Of a stretch of DNA of 64,000 nt, positions 43,023 through 52,452 are shown piece by piece. Where the stretch lies: positions 7,723 through 71,722 of the forward strand of contig CAZONX010000001.1 in the NCBI GenBank assembly GCA_964581295.1. Reading direction: 5' to 3'. Below the pieces are notes generated by a model. It was not told the origin of the DNA. It saw only the letters and a list, made by a program, of their open reading frames with translations, and did not search any database. This stretch comes from JAHEEL01 sp964581295. GTDB lineage: Bacteria; Actinomycetota; Acidimicrobiia; Spongiisociales; UBA5794. Position 1 is the stretch's first letter, and every line of letters starts with the position of its first letter. The position numbers and the translations under genes are program-made.

Positions 43023-43553
43023 CTACTTCTTCGGTTCCGTCTTTTTGGCGGTGGTCTTTTTGGCGGTGGTCTTTTTGGCGGTGGTCTTCTTCGCCGTGCT
43101 CTTGGTGGCCGTCTTCTTGGCCGTGGCTGTCTTCTTGGTGGCCGTCTTCTTGGGTGCGGGGGTGTCCACCTCAACCTCGACCTTGACCGGGTTCGGGCCG
43201 GCGACGCCCGGCGTGAACTGCTCGCGCCAATTGTGCAGCGTGGTTTCGAGCTGCTCCCGCATGATTTCAACCCGCTCCTGGAAGAGATCGACATCGACCC
43301 GCTCCTGGATCTGTTCGACGACCTTCACCTCCTGAAGCATGTCCACGCTGTCCTGAAGCTGCTCCGCCACGTTCAAGTCGCGAATGGCGCCGGTCATCTC
43401 ACGACCGGCAGCCTCGAGATCATCGATGGAGGTCTCCGTAAACAGGGCTGCGCCGAATTCCTTGACCTTGCGCCCGGTGACCATCGGTGTACCGACGGCT
43501 GCGTAGAACACGCGAATGACGCTGTCCTTCTGGGTTTCCATTACTGACGTCAT
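43023..43553 (-). CDS. Helical protein with histone-H1-like Lys/Thr/Ala tail
   Basis: 176 aa. Residues 1 to about 118 are predicted helical and charged, phasin-like in texture (EQLQDSVDMLQEVKVVEQIQE). From about 128 the tail is KKTATKK and then KKTTA pentads, encoded by 15-bp direct repeats at 43036-43080. Such basic tails bind DNA or polyphosphate. ATG overlaps the upstream XRE stop by 4 nt. Could be a granule- or nucleoid-associated protein; I do not claim which. Confidence 0.75.
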   Translation of the reverse strand: MTSVMETQKDSVIRVFYAAVGTPMVTGRKVKEFGAALFTETSIDDLEAAGREMTGAIRDLNVAEQLQDSVDMLQEVKVVEQIQERVDVDLFQERVEIMREQLETTLHNWREQFTPGVAGPNPVKVEVEVDTPAPKKTATKKTATAKKTATKSTAKKTTAKKTTAKKTTAKKTEPKK

Positions 43554-43900
43554 GTTGTCTCCTCCTGTGGGTCGCGGGCGAAGCTCCGGTAGATCTCCGC
43601 CAATGCTTGCTTCTGGGACTGTGTGAGAACCGGGTCCGCAGAGATTGCGTCCTCGACGCTTGGTCGCTCGATCTCGTCGAGCAGCCCGGCGCGCTCATAG
43701 AGCGATTCGGTCCGGATGCCGAGGGCCGTGGCGATCGACATCAGAATCTCTGCGGATGGCTTGCGGAGCCCCCGTTCGATCTGCGACAGGTACGGATTCG
43801 AGATCCCGGCCTGGTCAGCGAGTTTGCGCACGGACATCGCGGACCGGGTCCGCTGCTCTCGAATGAACGCTCCCAGATCTGGGACGGTAGGGCTCTTCAC
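43550..43900 (-). CDS. XRE-family transcriptional regulator
   Basis: 116 aa from a GTG. Helix-turn-helix LADQAGISNPYLSQIERGLRKPSAEILMSIATALG is canonical. TATACT ends 9 nt before the GTG, giving an almost leaderless transcript, and an inverted repeat lies just upstream of it, so autoregulation is likely. Translationally coupled (ATGA) to the gene with the basic tail; this regulator probably controls that protein. A longer start at 43942 would run through the operator. Confidence 0.87.
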   Translation of the reverse strand: MKSPTVPDLGAFIREQRTRSAMSVRKLADQAGISNPYLSQIERGLRKPSAEILMSIATALGIRTESLYERAGLLDEIERPSVEDAISADPVLTQSQKQALAEIYRSFARDPQEETT

Positions 43901-43909
43901 GATGATTGC

Positions 43910-43942
43910 AGTATACCGCAAAGTGCTAACTACAGCTAGCAC
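43910..43942 (-). promoter_or_regulatory. XRE promoter and inverted-repeat operator
   Basis: CGGTATACT -10 (43918-43910 on the minus strand). GTGCTA at 43923-43928 and TAGCAC at 43937-43942 form an imperfect 20-nt palindrome at the -35 position, well placed for repression by the product. Confidence 0.65.
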
Positions 43943-43970
43943 TCACCGGTGAGCCGATGACTGATGATCC

Positions 43971-45179
43971 TCAGGAGAAGGCGGTGCCCCTCGCCGCGAG
44001 TTGGGCATCGAGGGCCGATTGCACCGAACGGCGGATCTCTTCGGATCGTTCGAGCACTCGCAGCGGATCGGGCTCTTCTCCGGGATGTTCCGGCATCACC
44101 GGGGGGAGGAACCTGATGTGCCACCGGACCGGGAGCGGCACCGGGTTGAGGAAGATGGCAATCTCCTCGACCCGCTGTTGAGGGAAGACCAGCCGGACGA
44201 GTTGCGCGAGGCGTTTCGAGACGCCGACCGCAGGGTGCACCTCTTCGGCACCGACGATCGCGACGGGAACGATGGGGACGCAGGCGGTCTCGGCGAGGTG
44301 CACGAATCCGCCGCGACCGAAGCGCTGCACGTGGTACGCCTGCCAGACGGGTTTCATGAATCCGGACTCGCCTTCGGGGAACACGCCGAGCAGCCCTCCT
44401 TGGTCGAGGACGTGGCGGGCGTCGTCTCGGCTGGCATAGACGGAGCCGACCTTCCGATACATGTGTGACACCCATGGCAGCATGTTGAAGATTTCGGTCG
44501 CGCTGACACGCACACGTCTCGGCAGCGGAGCGGTGTTGAGTACGGCGAGAGAGAGCATCGCCGCGTCGTAGGGGAGCGCGGCGCCGCCGTGGTTGGCGAC
44601 GAGCATTGCAGCCCCATCCATTGGGACGTTCTCGATGCCCTCGACCTCCACACGGAAGTAGTCGAAGTAGAGGCCGTTGATGACGTGCCACACCATCTCG
44701 TGGATCACCGGATCGAGGCCGATCGGATCGATGTCGTAGGTTGCGAGGTGCAGGTGCCGGAACAGGGTTGGCCATGTGTCGAAGCCGAGGCGCCCGGTTG
44801 CCGGCACCGCCACGTCATAGCCTTCCTTGCCGGCATGAAGAGTGCACGACTGCGTGCCACGGACGATGGGGAGCCCGCATCCGTGGCCCTCGATGCTCCG
44901 CCACGTGCATCGTCGGGTCTGATCGACGAGCCTCGCGAGCCGCTCGTAGAGGGCAGAGCGCCGGACTCTCGCCTCAAGTCGGTCATCCTGGCTGATGCCA
45001 GGGATCTGGAACATCGAGGCCGTCCCCGGTTCCGCCTCGATGGGTGCAGCTTCGGTGGGTTGAGCGAGCGCTTCGACGAGTTCGGCCTTGTTCATCTTCG
45101 AGCGTCCCCGCAGGCCAACGGCTCTTGCCCGTTCGACAAGGTCCGCCTTCGTCATCGCTTCGAGCGCGTCTCGGTTCAC
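43971..45179 (-). CDS. PlsC-type acyltransferase with N-terminal Rho_N/SAP-like domain
   Basis: 402 aa. Residues 9-40 (MTKADLVERARAVGLRGRSKMNKAELVEAL) form a Rho_N/SAP-like helical domain; about 85-115 contains CTWRSIEGHGC and CTLHAGKEG, a possible Cys/His metal knuckle. The acyltransferase follows: NHGGAALPYDA, FNMLPWVSHMYRKVGSVYA, FPEGESGFMK and ACVPIVPVAIVGAEE. It likely acylates a lysophospholipid. GTG overlaps the TGA of the upstream SDR gene (GTGA). Confidence 0.85.
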   Translation of the reverse strand: MNRDALEAMTKADLVERARAVGLRGRSKMNKAELVEALAQPTEAAPIEAEPGTASMFQIPGISQDDRLEARVRRSALYERLARLVDQTRRCTWRSIEGHGCGLPIVRGTQSCTLHAGKEGYDVAVPATGRLGFDTWPTLFRHLHLATYDIDPIGLDPVIHEMVWHVINGLYFDYFRVEVEGIENVPMDGAAMLVANHGGAALPYDAAMLSLAVLNTAPLPRRVRVSATEIFNMLPWVSHMYRKVGSVYASRDDARHVLDQGGLLGVFPEGESGFMKPVWQAYHVQRFGRGGFVHLAETACVPIVPVAIVGAEEVHPAVGVSKRLAQLVRLVFPQQRVEEIAIFLNPVPLPVRWHIRFLPPVMPEHPGEEPDPLRVLERSEEIRRSVQSALDAQLAARGTAFS

Positions 45180-46120
45180 AGTGCCGCCTCGTGCCGGGCG
45201 CGGCCGTAGGCCACCATCGTGGTCTGGCGACACGTGAGCGCGGGCTGGAAGCCGAGCGTCGACGCCATCCCGTCTGTGTTCATCACGCGACCGTGTTTCA
45301 GCAGCGCGATGGTGTGCTTCGGGAGAGCGATGCCGCTGCCGGCGAGCGCTCGGAGTGCCGAGTGGAACGCTCGTTTCGGCAGGGGTTGGGGCACCCTGCG
45401 CCCAAGCCGGAGGATGCGCGAGAGATAGAGCTGACCGGTGCCGGCGACGTTGAACGTCCCGGATGCCGGATTGTCAATCGCCTGCAGGAAGACGGCGACC
45501 GCATCGCGTTCCGAGATGACCTGGAGACGAGGATCGAAGCCAAAGAGGGTCGGCACTCCGGGGAGCGTCAGATAGGAGCTGATGGGGTTGCGGATCGTCG
45601 GCCCGAAGATCGGGGCCAGCCGGATGATCGTGTAGTCGACGTGGTCGTGGCGATCGGCGGTCTCGCGTACGAACGTCTCCATCTGTTCGAGATCCCGTTG
45701 GTAGCGGCCTCCGGTTCGCTCGAGTTTCGAGTTCACCGTGACGACCGACGGTGCCCGCGGACCCGCCCCGTACACGGCGCCGTCGGACTTCACGATCACA
45801 TGGCGGACGGCGGCGCAGCGCCCGATCGCACCGAAGAGCGCCTGGGCTCCCACCGCTGACTCTTCGTGGGCGCGTGTGGCTCCGTGCAGCGTCGATCGAT
45901 CAACGGTTTGCAGGTGGACGACCGTGTGTGGCTCGAGGTCGAGTACGAAGCGGGCAAACGAGAGATCGTCGATGTTGAGACGCTCGAATGGAGAGCCGAA
46001 TCGTTCGACAGGTTCGAGGTCGTCGACGGCAAACACCTCGGTGTCAGGAGCCTGCTCGAGCTGCCGGATGATCCGGCCACCGGTCCGGGTGGCCGCACCA
46101 GTAACGAGGATGCGACGCAT
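45176..46120 (-). CDS. NAD-dependent epimerase/dehydratase (extended SDR)
   Basis: 314 aa. Starts RRILVTGAATRTGGRIIRQL, the Rossmann glycine motif; VDRST and SDGAVYGAGP align with SDR active-site regions, though the usual YxxxK reads RYQRDLEQ, so catalytic competence is uncertain. Coupled to the acyltransferase gene, a pairing often seen in actinobacteria. TACTCT ends 7 nt before the ATG (leaderless). Confidence 0.8.
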   Translation of the reverse strand: MRRILVTGAATRTGGRIIRQLEQAPDTEVFAVDDLEPVERFGSPFERLNIDDLSFARFVLDLEPHTVVHLQTVDRSTLHGATRAHEESAVGAQALFGAIGRCAAVRHVIVKSDGAVYGAGPRAPSVVTVNSKLERTGGRYQRDLEQMETFVRETADRHDHVDYTIIRLAPIFGPTIRNPISSYLTLPGVPTLFGFDPRLQVISERDAVAVFLQAIDNPASGTFNVAGTGQLYLSRILRLGRRVPQPLPKRAFHSALRALAGSGIALPKHTIALLKHGRVMNTDGMASTLGFQPALTCRQTTMVAYGRARHEAAL

Positions 46121-46167
46121 TCGTGAGAGAGTAGGGAATCCCAAGATCCTGAGGCGACCCGGGATCC

Positions 46168-46283
46168 AGTAGCAAGATAGAAGTAGCGAGTAGCAAGACC
46201 GGGCACGGGGACGCGGCTCGGTGATTGACTCGGGGTGCAACCTGATTCTGTTTTGCTACTTGCTACTTGCTACTTGCTACTTG
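46168..46283. repeat. TAGCAAG inverted heptamer element D
   Basis: Left arm 46168-46200 has TAGCAAG-type units (with TAGCGAG variant). Right arm 46256-46283 is four exact CTACTTG copies. It lies in the divergent spacer 46121-46346 between the SDR and aroF genes, where the only other signal is TACCCT at 46317-46322. Confidence 0.85.
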
Positions 46284-46346
46284 CGCGCCCACGGATCGTG
46301 ACGGCGCTGTCGTCCCTACCCTGTAGTTGCCATACGAAACGGAACC

Positions 46347-47378
46347 ATGCCGGGAGACGGAAGCTTGATCATCGTGATGCGGTCGGATGCGACTCGTGAG
46401 GACGTCGACCATGTTCTGGCGCGGCTCGCCGAGGTTGATGCGGAGGCGCACGTGTCCGAGGGCAGCCGGCGGACCGTCATCGGAATCGTCGGTGACCGAA
46501 CCCGGGTTCAGCAGCTGCCATGGGAGGCATTCCCGGGCGTCGAGCGTGCGGTCCCGGTGTTGAAGCCGTTCAAGTTTGTCAGCCGCGACTTCCAATCGGA
46601 AGAGTCGATCGTCGAGGTGGGGTCGGCCAAGATCGGTGGCGGACACTTCGCTCCGATCGCGGGACCGTGTGCCGTTGAATCGAGGGATCAGCTCTTCGCT
46701 GCGGCCGAGGCCGTCAAGGAAGCAGGGGCCACCATCCTGCGAGGCGATGCGTTCAAGCCCCGTACCTCACCGTATGCATTCCAGGGTCTTGGAGAAGCTG
46801 GCCTGATTCTGCTCGCCGAAGCACGCGAGGAATTCGGATTGCCATTCGTGGTCGAGGTGCTCGACCCACGCGACGTGGAACTCGTCTCGTCCTACGCCGA
46901 CCTCATCCGTGTCGGGACCCGCAACATGGCGAATTTCTCGCTGCTCTCGGAACTCGGCCGCCAGGAACGCCCGGTGATGCTCAAGCGCGGCTTCACCGCA
47001 ACGGTGGAAGAGTGGCTCAACGCCGCCGAGTACATCTACAAAGAAGGCAACCACAACGTCGTCCTCTGTGAGCGGGGAATCCGAACCTTCGAGACCTCAA
47101 CGCGCAACACTCTCGACATCTCGGCCGTGCCGATCGTCAAGAGCCTTTCGCACCTCCCGATCATCGTCGACCCGTCGCACTCGGGCGGTCACCGGCACCT
47201 GGTGGCTCCGCTGACCCGGGTCGCGGTTGCGGCACGAGCGGACGGGTTCATGGTCGATGTCCATCCATCCCCAGAGACGGCGCTGGTCGACGGACCACAA
47301 GCCATCCTGCCGCGCGAGTTTGCCGACCTCATGGATGAGGTTCGAGCACTTGCTGCGGCCATGAATCTCGTGGTCTGA
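46347..47378 (+). CDS. aroF: 3-deoxy-7-phosphoheptulonate synthase (AroF, type I beta)
   Basis: 343 aa. N-terminal ferredoxin-like (FL) regulatory domain to about residue 75, then the DAHP synthase barrel: IAGPCAVES, GDAFKPRTSPYAFQGLG, RVGTRNMANF, KRGFTATVEEW and IVDPSHSGGHRHLV. First step of the shikimate pathway. The ATG at 46347 has CGGAA upstream; a TTG at 46365 with GGGAG is an alternative. tyrA follows after 5 nt, so aromatic amino acid synthesis is an operon here. Confidence 0.95.
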   Translation: MPGDGSLIIVMRSDATREDVDHVLARLAEVDAEAHVSEGSRRTVIGIVGDRTRVQQLPWEAFPGVERAVPVLKPFKFVSRDFQSEESIVEVGSAKIGGGHFAPIAGPCAVESRDQLFAAAEAVKEAGATILRGDAFKPRTSPYAFQGLGEAGLILLAEAREEFGLPFVVEVLDPRDVELVSSYADLIRVGTRNMANFSLLSELGRQERPVMLKRGFTATVEEWLNAAEYIYKEGNHNVVLCERGIRTFETSTRNTLDISAVPIVKSLSHLPIIVDPSHSGGHRHLVAPLTRVAVAARADGFMVDVHPSPETALVDGPQAILPREFADLMDEVRALAAAMNLVV

Positions 47379-47383
47379 TCCCC

Positions 47384-48406
47384 GTGGCACGGGCGTTGAT
47401 CTCAGGGACCGGGTTGATCGGCACCTCCATCGCTCTGGGCTTGCGAAGCCTCGGGTGGGAGACCCTTGGCTGGGACACGGACCCGGACGCGCTCGCCGGC
47501 GCTGTGGCGGCCGGTGCCGTCGATGAGGTCGACGGAGTCGATGCGGTGCGGCTTGCCTCAGGGGACCTGCTGATCCTTGCGTCGCCACCGACGGCGATCA
47601 TCGGCACGCTGGCAGACCTGGAGACCGACGCATTGGTGATCGACGTCGCGTCTGTGAAGGCCCCGATCGTGGACGGCGCCCGCGTTGCGCGCTTCGTTGG
47701 GACCCATCCCATGGCCGGTCGTGAGGTGACCGGACCGGATGCTGCGCGAGCGGCGCTGTTCCGCGGCGCAACCTGGGTGATTGTGCCCGGCGCAGCGAGC
47801 GAAGCGGACGTGGAGACGGTCGAGCGGATCGTGACGGATCTCGGTGCCCGGCCCGTGCGCATGACCGCACACGAGCACGACGCCGCTGTCGCTCGCATCA
47901 GCCACGTTCCCCAAATCCTGGCCGCGGCGTTGCTCGAGGGCGCCGGCGAGACCCCCGGCGCGATGGATCTCGCAGCCGGCAGTTTCCGGGACCTCACACG
48001 CGTCGCCGCATCCGATCCGGCCGTGTGGATGGACATCCTGTCGGCGAATAGGCAAGAGGTTGCAGCAGCGATCGACTGGCTCCGCGACCGACTGGCCGCG
48101 GTCGTGGCATCCGAAGAACGCCTCGAAGAGACGTTGACCGATGCCCGCCGTCTCAGGGCCGCATTGGGCCACGGTCTCGGCATCGTGCGCGTGACTCTCG
48201 AGGATCGACCGGGCGAGATGGCAGCGGTCGGCCGGGCGCTCGCGGACAGCGGCGTCGACCTGCGTGACCTCCAGTTGCGCCACGCTCCCTACGGCGGTGG
48301 CGGAATCCTGACACTCTCGGTTCGCTCCGGGCACGAAGAGGCGCTTCGATCCTCGCTGCTCGACGAAGGCTTCAGCGCAGTCGTTCCATCAACCGAATCA
48401 GGCTGA
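47384..48406 (+). CDS. tyrA: Prephenate dehydrogenase with ACT domain
   Basis: 340 aa from GTG. NAD motif ISGTGLIGTSIALGLR, catalytic THPMAGREVTGP, second domain SHVPQILAAALL and a C-terminal ACT domain (VRVTLEDRPGEMAAVGRALADSGVDLRDLQLR) that probably senses tyrosine. Converts prephenate to 4-hydroxyphenylpyruvate. Its last 35 nt overlap the converging M20 gene. Confidence 0.93.
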   Translation: MARALISGTGLIGTSIALGLRSLGWETLGWDTDPDALAGAVAAGAVDEVDGVDAVRLASGDLLILASPPTAIIGTLADLETDALVIDVASVKAPIVDGARVARFVGTHPMAGREVTGPDAARAALFRGATWVIVPGAASEADVETVERIVTDLGARPVRMTAHEHDAAVARISHVPQILAAALLEGAGETPGAMDLAAGSFRDLTRVAASDPAVWMDILSANRQEVAAAIDWLRDRLAAVVASEERLEETLTDARRLRAALGHGLGIVRVTLEDRPGEMAAVGRALADSGVDLRDLQLRHAPYGGGGILTLSVRSGHEEALRSSLLDEGFSAVVPSTESG

Positions 48407-49547
48407 GCGCTCCCACCGCGATGCCGGGTTCCAAGGCGTCCTCATCGATGTCGAACGTGGGCGAATGGAGATCGACGGGGTGCGCGTTCCTCCCGACACC
48501 GAGGCGCACGAGCGCGCCCGGGACGTGCTGGAGGAACCACGAGAAGTCCTCCGAGCCCATCGACTGTGGTGTTGGGCGAACTCCTTCGGGTCCGAGCAAG
48601 GCTTCAGCGGCCGACTCGATGGCTTCGATGACTGCGGGATCGTTCTCCACCGGCGGTGCACCACGCCGATGATCGATCGCAACGCCGGCTCCGAACGGAG
48701 CCGCGATGGCCTCGATCTGACGATCGATGATGTCGGCGAGGCCGTCCCAGACCTCGCTGTCCTGGACGCGAACCGTGCCCGAGATGTCCACCTCGGTCGG
48801 GATGGCGTTTGCTGTGTCGCCCCCTGAAATCTTCCCGAACACGGTGGCGAGGTGATTCCTGGGATCGAGGTGTCCGCGCACCATCACCGGAAGGTCGACG
48901 ACGATGCGGGCTGCGACGTGGACGAGGTCGACGGTTCGATGGGGCCGAGAGGTGTGGCCGCCGGGACCGCTGAGCCTCACATGGATCTTGTCCGCGGCGC
49001 TCGTGATCGGGCCGGTCTTCAAGCCGACGGTGCCCGGAGGAATGGTTGGGTCCACGTGGAAGGCAACCAGCGCGCCGAGCCCATCGTGCACGCCCTCGGA
49101 GACCAATTGCTCTGCGCCGGAAGGGAGTTCCTCCTCGGCCGGCTGGAAGATGATCCTGGCCGTGCCCGGTAGTTCATCGAGCATGGCGAGCGTCTTTGCG
49201 ATGCCGACGGCGATTGCTCCATGAGCGTCATGTCCGCAGGCATGCATGACACCGTCGATCTGTGATCGGAATGGGAGGCCGGTCTCCTCGTGGATTGGGA
49301 GAGCGTCGATGTCGGCGCGGAAGCCGACGATCGGCTTCCCGTCTCCGATGTCGACGGTCAGGCCGACGAGGTCGCTCCTCACCTTCGGATTGAGCCCGGC
49401 TTCGGTAAGCGCCTCAGCGAGGCGGTAGGTCGTGCGTCGCTCCTTCCACGAAACCTCTGGATGGCGGTGGAGATCACGGCGCATCCGTACGGCTTCCGGC
49501 GCGACGGCCCGTGCATGGGCTGCGATGAGATCAACAAGGTCGGACAT
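48372..49547 (-). CDS. M20D amidohydrolase (hippurate/IAA-amino-acid hydrolase-like)
   Basis: 391 aa. Metal ligands MHACGHDAH, FQPAEEE, DIGDGK, AFHVDP and late His in GSEDFSWFLQHVPG are the M20D set. It hydrolyses N-acyl amino acids in related enzymes. A second, distinct M20 gene is at 10538-11850. Both ends overlap or abut converging/diverging genes. Start ATG at 49547. Confidence 0.92.
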   Translation of the reverse strand: MSDLVDLIAAHARAVAPEAVRMRRDLHRHPEVSWKERRTTYRLAEALTEAGLNPKVRSDLVGLTVDIGDGKPIVGFRADIDALPIHEETGLPFRSQIDGVMHACGHDAHGAIAVGIAKTLAMLDELPGTARIIFQPAEEELPSGAEQLVSEGVHDGLGALVAFHVDPTIPPGTVGLKTGPITSAADKIHVRLSGPGGHTSRPHRTVDLVHVAARIVVDLPVMVRGHLDPRNHLATVFGKISGGDTANAIPTEVDISGTVRVQDSEVWDGLADIIDRQIEAIAAPFGAGVAIDHRRGAPPVENDPAVIEAIESAAEALLGPEGVRPTPQSMGSEDFSWFLQHVPGALVRLGVGRNAHPVDLHSPTFDIDEDALEPGIAVGALSLIRLMERLR

Positions 49548-49611
49548 CGGGAGGATTGTAAGGGTGTCGAGCGTGCGTCAGCCTCCCTACGCTACGGGTC
49601 GAGGAGGAACC

Positions 49612-50745
49612 ATGACGAAGGAACCGAGCTTCACCATCGGGATCGAAGAGGAGTACTTCATCGTTGATCGCGAGACTCGCGATCTCGTACCCGACATGCC
49701 GGACGGCCTTCTTGCCGCATGCGAGGAGATCACCGTGGGCATGGTCAGCCCCGAGTTCATCCGCTCGCAGATCGAGGTCGGGACTCCGGTGAGTGCCTCG
49801 GTGAAGGAGGTGCGGGCCTATCTCGCCCAGATGCGGACCGACGTGTCGAACGTCGTTTCGGAGTATGGGATGGCGATCATCTCGGCTTCCACCCATCCTT
49901 TCGCCGCATGGGACGAGCAGCTCCACACCGACAAGGTGCAGTACAACACCCTCGCTGACGCCCTCCAAGGTGTGGTGCGGCGGCTACTCATCTGCGGGAT
50001 GCACGTGCATGTGGGCATTGAGGACGAAGACGTTCGGATCGACCTGATGAACCAGGTGCTCTACTTCCTGCCACACCTGCTGGCGCTCTCGACGTCGTCG
50101 CCGTTCTGGCACGGGGACGACACCGGGCTGAAGTCGTATCGCACCGCCGTGTTCCGCACGCTGCCGCGCACGGGGTTGCCGGACGAGTTCCTTGACTGGA
50201 GCCACTATCAACGACACGCCAGGTTCCTGGTCACGTCGGGTGTGATTGAGGACGAGACCAAGCTGTGGTGGGATATCCGTCCATCGGCCCGGTACCCGAC
50301 GCTCGAAATGCGGTCCACCGACATCGCGACGCGGCTCGACGACGGCATCTCGCTCGCCGCCATGTACGTGTCGCTGCTCTCAATGCTGTTCCGACTGCGC
50401 CAGGACAATCAGCGGTGGCGCGTCTACTCGCGAATGCTGCTCAAGGAGAACATCTGGCGGGCCCAGCGTTACGGCGTGTCGGAGTCGCTGATCGACTTCG
50501 GTATCGGCGAACTCGTCCCGTTTCCCGAGCTCGTGGACGAACTCGTCGAACTCGTCGCGGAGGACGCGCTTCGTCTCGACTGTGTCGAAGAGATCACACA
50601 CGTCCGCGAGATAGCCCGGCGTGGAACGAGTGCCGACCGGCAGCGAGCGATCTATGAAGGTGCGATCGCTGCTGGAGCGGAAGAGCGCGAGGCGCTGGTC
50701 TCCGTGGTCGACTTCCTGATTGAAGAATCGCTCGTCGGCCTATGA
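49612..50745 (+). CDS. GCS2-family carboxylate-amine ligase (YbdK-like)
   Basis: 377 aa. FTIGIEEEYFIVDRET opening, GMHVHVGIEDED, WWDIRPSARYPTLEMRSTDI are the GCS2 conserved blocks. Members ligate glutamate and cysteine or other small amines; true glutathione synthesis cannot be assumed. GAGGAGG precedes the ATG at 49612. ATGA overlap with nadE downstream. Confidence 0.9.
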   Translation: MTKEPSFTIGIEEEYFIVDRETRDLVPDMPDGLLAACEEITVGMVSPEFIRSQIEVGTPVSASVKEVRAYLAQMRTDVSNVVSEYGMAIISASTHPFAAWDEQLHTDKVQYNTLADALQGVVRRLLICGMHVHVGIEDEDVRIDLMNQVLYFLPHLLALSTSSPFWHGDDTGLKSYRTAVFRTLPRTGLPDEFLDWSHYQRHARFLVTSGVIEDETKLWWDIRPSARYPTLEMRSTDIATRLDDGISLAAMYVSLLSMLFRLRQDNQRWRVYSRMLLKENIWRAQRYGVSESLIDFGIGELVPFPELVDELVELVAEDALRLDCVEEITHVREIARRGTSADRQRAIYEGAIAAGAEEREALVSVVDFLIEESLVGL

Positions 50746-52448
50746 CGTCGATCCGGGTTGCAGGCGCGCAGATCGATCTCACCGTCGGGGATCTCTCCGG
50801 CAACGAGGAGAGGATCCTCGAGGCGATGGCGTGGGCGGAGACCGTCGATGCCGACGTGCTGGTGGTTCCCGAGTTGGCGATCGTCGGGTATCCGCCGGAG
50901 GACCTCTTGCTGCGCTGTGGATTCATCGACGAGAACCACCGAGCGCTCGAACGCCTTGCGGCTGCATCGGGACGGTGTGCCGTGGTGGTGGGCTTTGTTG
51001 ATTCGTTGGACGAGGGTGTGATCGACGACGACTCCGTGGCGCGGCGCATCGCGAACGCTGCCGGCGTGCTCGCCGACGGTCGGATCATCGGTGTATATCA
51101 CAAGGAATTGCTCCCGAACTATGGCGTGTTCGATGAGGCCCGCTACTTCGCTGAGAGCCGCGAACCGACGCGAGTGTGGGATATCGCAGGCGTCACGGCA
51201 GGCATCTCGATCTGTGAGGACATCTGGTCGCCGGAGGGACCGCCGGCGGAACAGGCTGCCGCCGGTGCGACGCTGCTGCTGAACCTGAATGGATCCCCGT
51301 TCCATATCGGGAAGGGAGCGGAGCGGGCGGCCCTCCTGTCCGCAGAGGCGGAGCGGAGCGCTGCGGCCGTCGTGTACGTCAACTGCGTCGGAGGTCAGGA
51401 CGAACTGGTCTTCGACGGCGATTCGATGGTGTTCGCTGCCGACGGTTCCCTTGTCTATCGAGCTCCGCAGTTCACCGAGGAGCTGTTCGTTATTGATGTT
51501 CCGGTACCGGCCGGCCGCACGGCGAGCGTCCCACCAGTCCCGGTTTCCCGGCCGGCGGCTGATCGAGTCCCGATACCTGGATCGATCTCCGTCGAGCGAC
51601 TCGGAGAAGAGGCTGCGATTTATGAAGCGCTCGTCACCGGATTGCGTGACTACGTCACCAAGAACGGATTCCGGGAGGTCGTTGTCGGATCATCGGGTGG
51701 GATTGACTCGGCGCTCGCGGCCACGATCTCGGTCGACGCGCTCGGACCAGGCGCCGTCCACACGCTGACGATGCCCACCCGCTACTCGTCTGAGGGCTCC
51801 GTCAACGACTCTCGGCAGCTCGCCGAGAATCTCGGTTGCCGCTTCGATGTGATCGCGATCGAGTCCACGTTCAAGTCATTCCTCGAGACACTCGATCCGC
51901 TGTTTGCCGGCACCGAATCCGGTGTCGCCGAAGAGAACCTGCAAGCAAGGATTCGCGGGACGATCCTGATGGGTATCTCCAACAAGTTCGGAGGCATGGT
52001 CGTTGCGACCGGGAACAAGTCGGAGATGGCGGTCGGCTACGCGACGCTGTATGGAGACATGGCTGGTGGTTATGCGGTGCTCAAGGATGTCTACAAGACG
52101 CTGGTCTACCGACTTGCCCGTTGGCGCAATCGCGACGGGATTGTGATTCCCGAGGCGATCATCGACAAGGCTCCGTCTGCGGAGCTGCGGCCCGACCAAT
52201 TCGACTCAGATTCGCTTCCCCCGTACGCCATCCTCGATGCTGTGCTCGAGGAGTACATCGAGCATGACCGAACGGTCGACGAGGTCACCGTCCTCGGCTA
52301 TGACCGAGACCTGGTGAGCCGGATCGCCCGGATGGTGGACCGCAACGAGTACAAGCGGAGACAGGCCGCACCGGGAGTGAAGATCACCCGGAAGGGCTTC
52401 GGGCGCGACCGTCGCCTTCCGATCACCAACCTGTATCTCAACCGGTAG
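50742..52448 (+). CDS. nadE: Glutamine-dependent NAD+ synthetase
   Basis: 568 aa. N-terminal glutaminase of the nitrilase fold: Glu in VPELAIVGYPPED, Lys in YHKELLPNYGVFDE and Cys in ISICEDIWSPEG; C-terminal ATP-pyrophosphatase with GSSGGIDSALAATI and NKSEMAVGYATLYGD. Uses glutamine as ammonia donor to amidate deamido-NAD. Coupled to the GCS2 gene and followed after 4 nt by an AAC(3) gene. Confidence 0.96.
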   Translation: MTSIRVAGAQIDLTVGDLSGNEERILEAMAWAETVDADVLVVPELAIVGYPPEDLLLRCGFIDENHRALERLAAASGRCAVVVGFVDSLDEGVIDDDSVARRIANAAGVLADGRIIGVYHKELLPNYGVFDEARYFAESREPTRVWDIAGVTAGISICEDIWSPEGPPAEQAAAGATLLLNLNGSPFHIGKGAERAALLSAEAERSAAAVVYVNCVGGQDELVFDGDSMVFAADGSLVYRAPQFTEELFVIDVPVPAGRTASVPPVPVSRPAADRVPIPGSISVERLGEEAAIYEALVTGLRDYVTKNGFREVVVGSSGGIDSALAATISVDALGPGAVHTLTMPTRYSSEGSVNDSRQLAENLGCRFDVIAIESTFKSFLETLDPLFAGTESGVAEENLQARIRGTILMGISNKFGGMVVATGNKSEMAVGYATLYGDMAGGYAVLKDVYKTLVYRLARWRNRDGIVIPEAIIDKAPSAELRPDQFDSDSLPPYAILDAVLEEYIEHDRTVDEVTVLGYDRDLVSRIARMVDRNEYKRRQAAPGVKITRKGFGRDRRLPITNLYLNR

Positions 52449-52452
52449 CGGC

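Noticed and set aside
46256..46283. CRISPR array suggested by tandem CTACTTG copies
   Set aside because: Units are 7 nt and contiguous with no spacers; no cas genes in the window.
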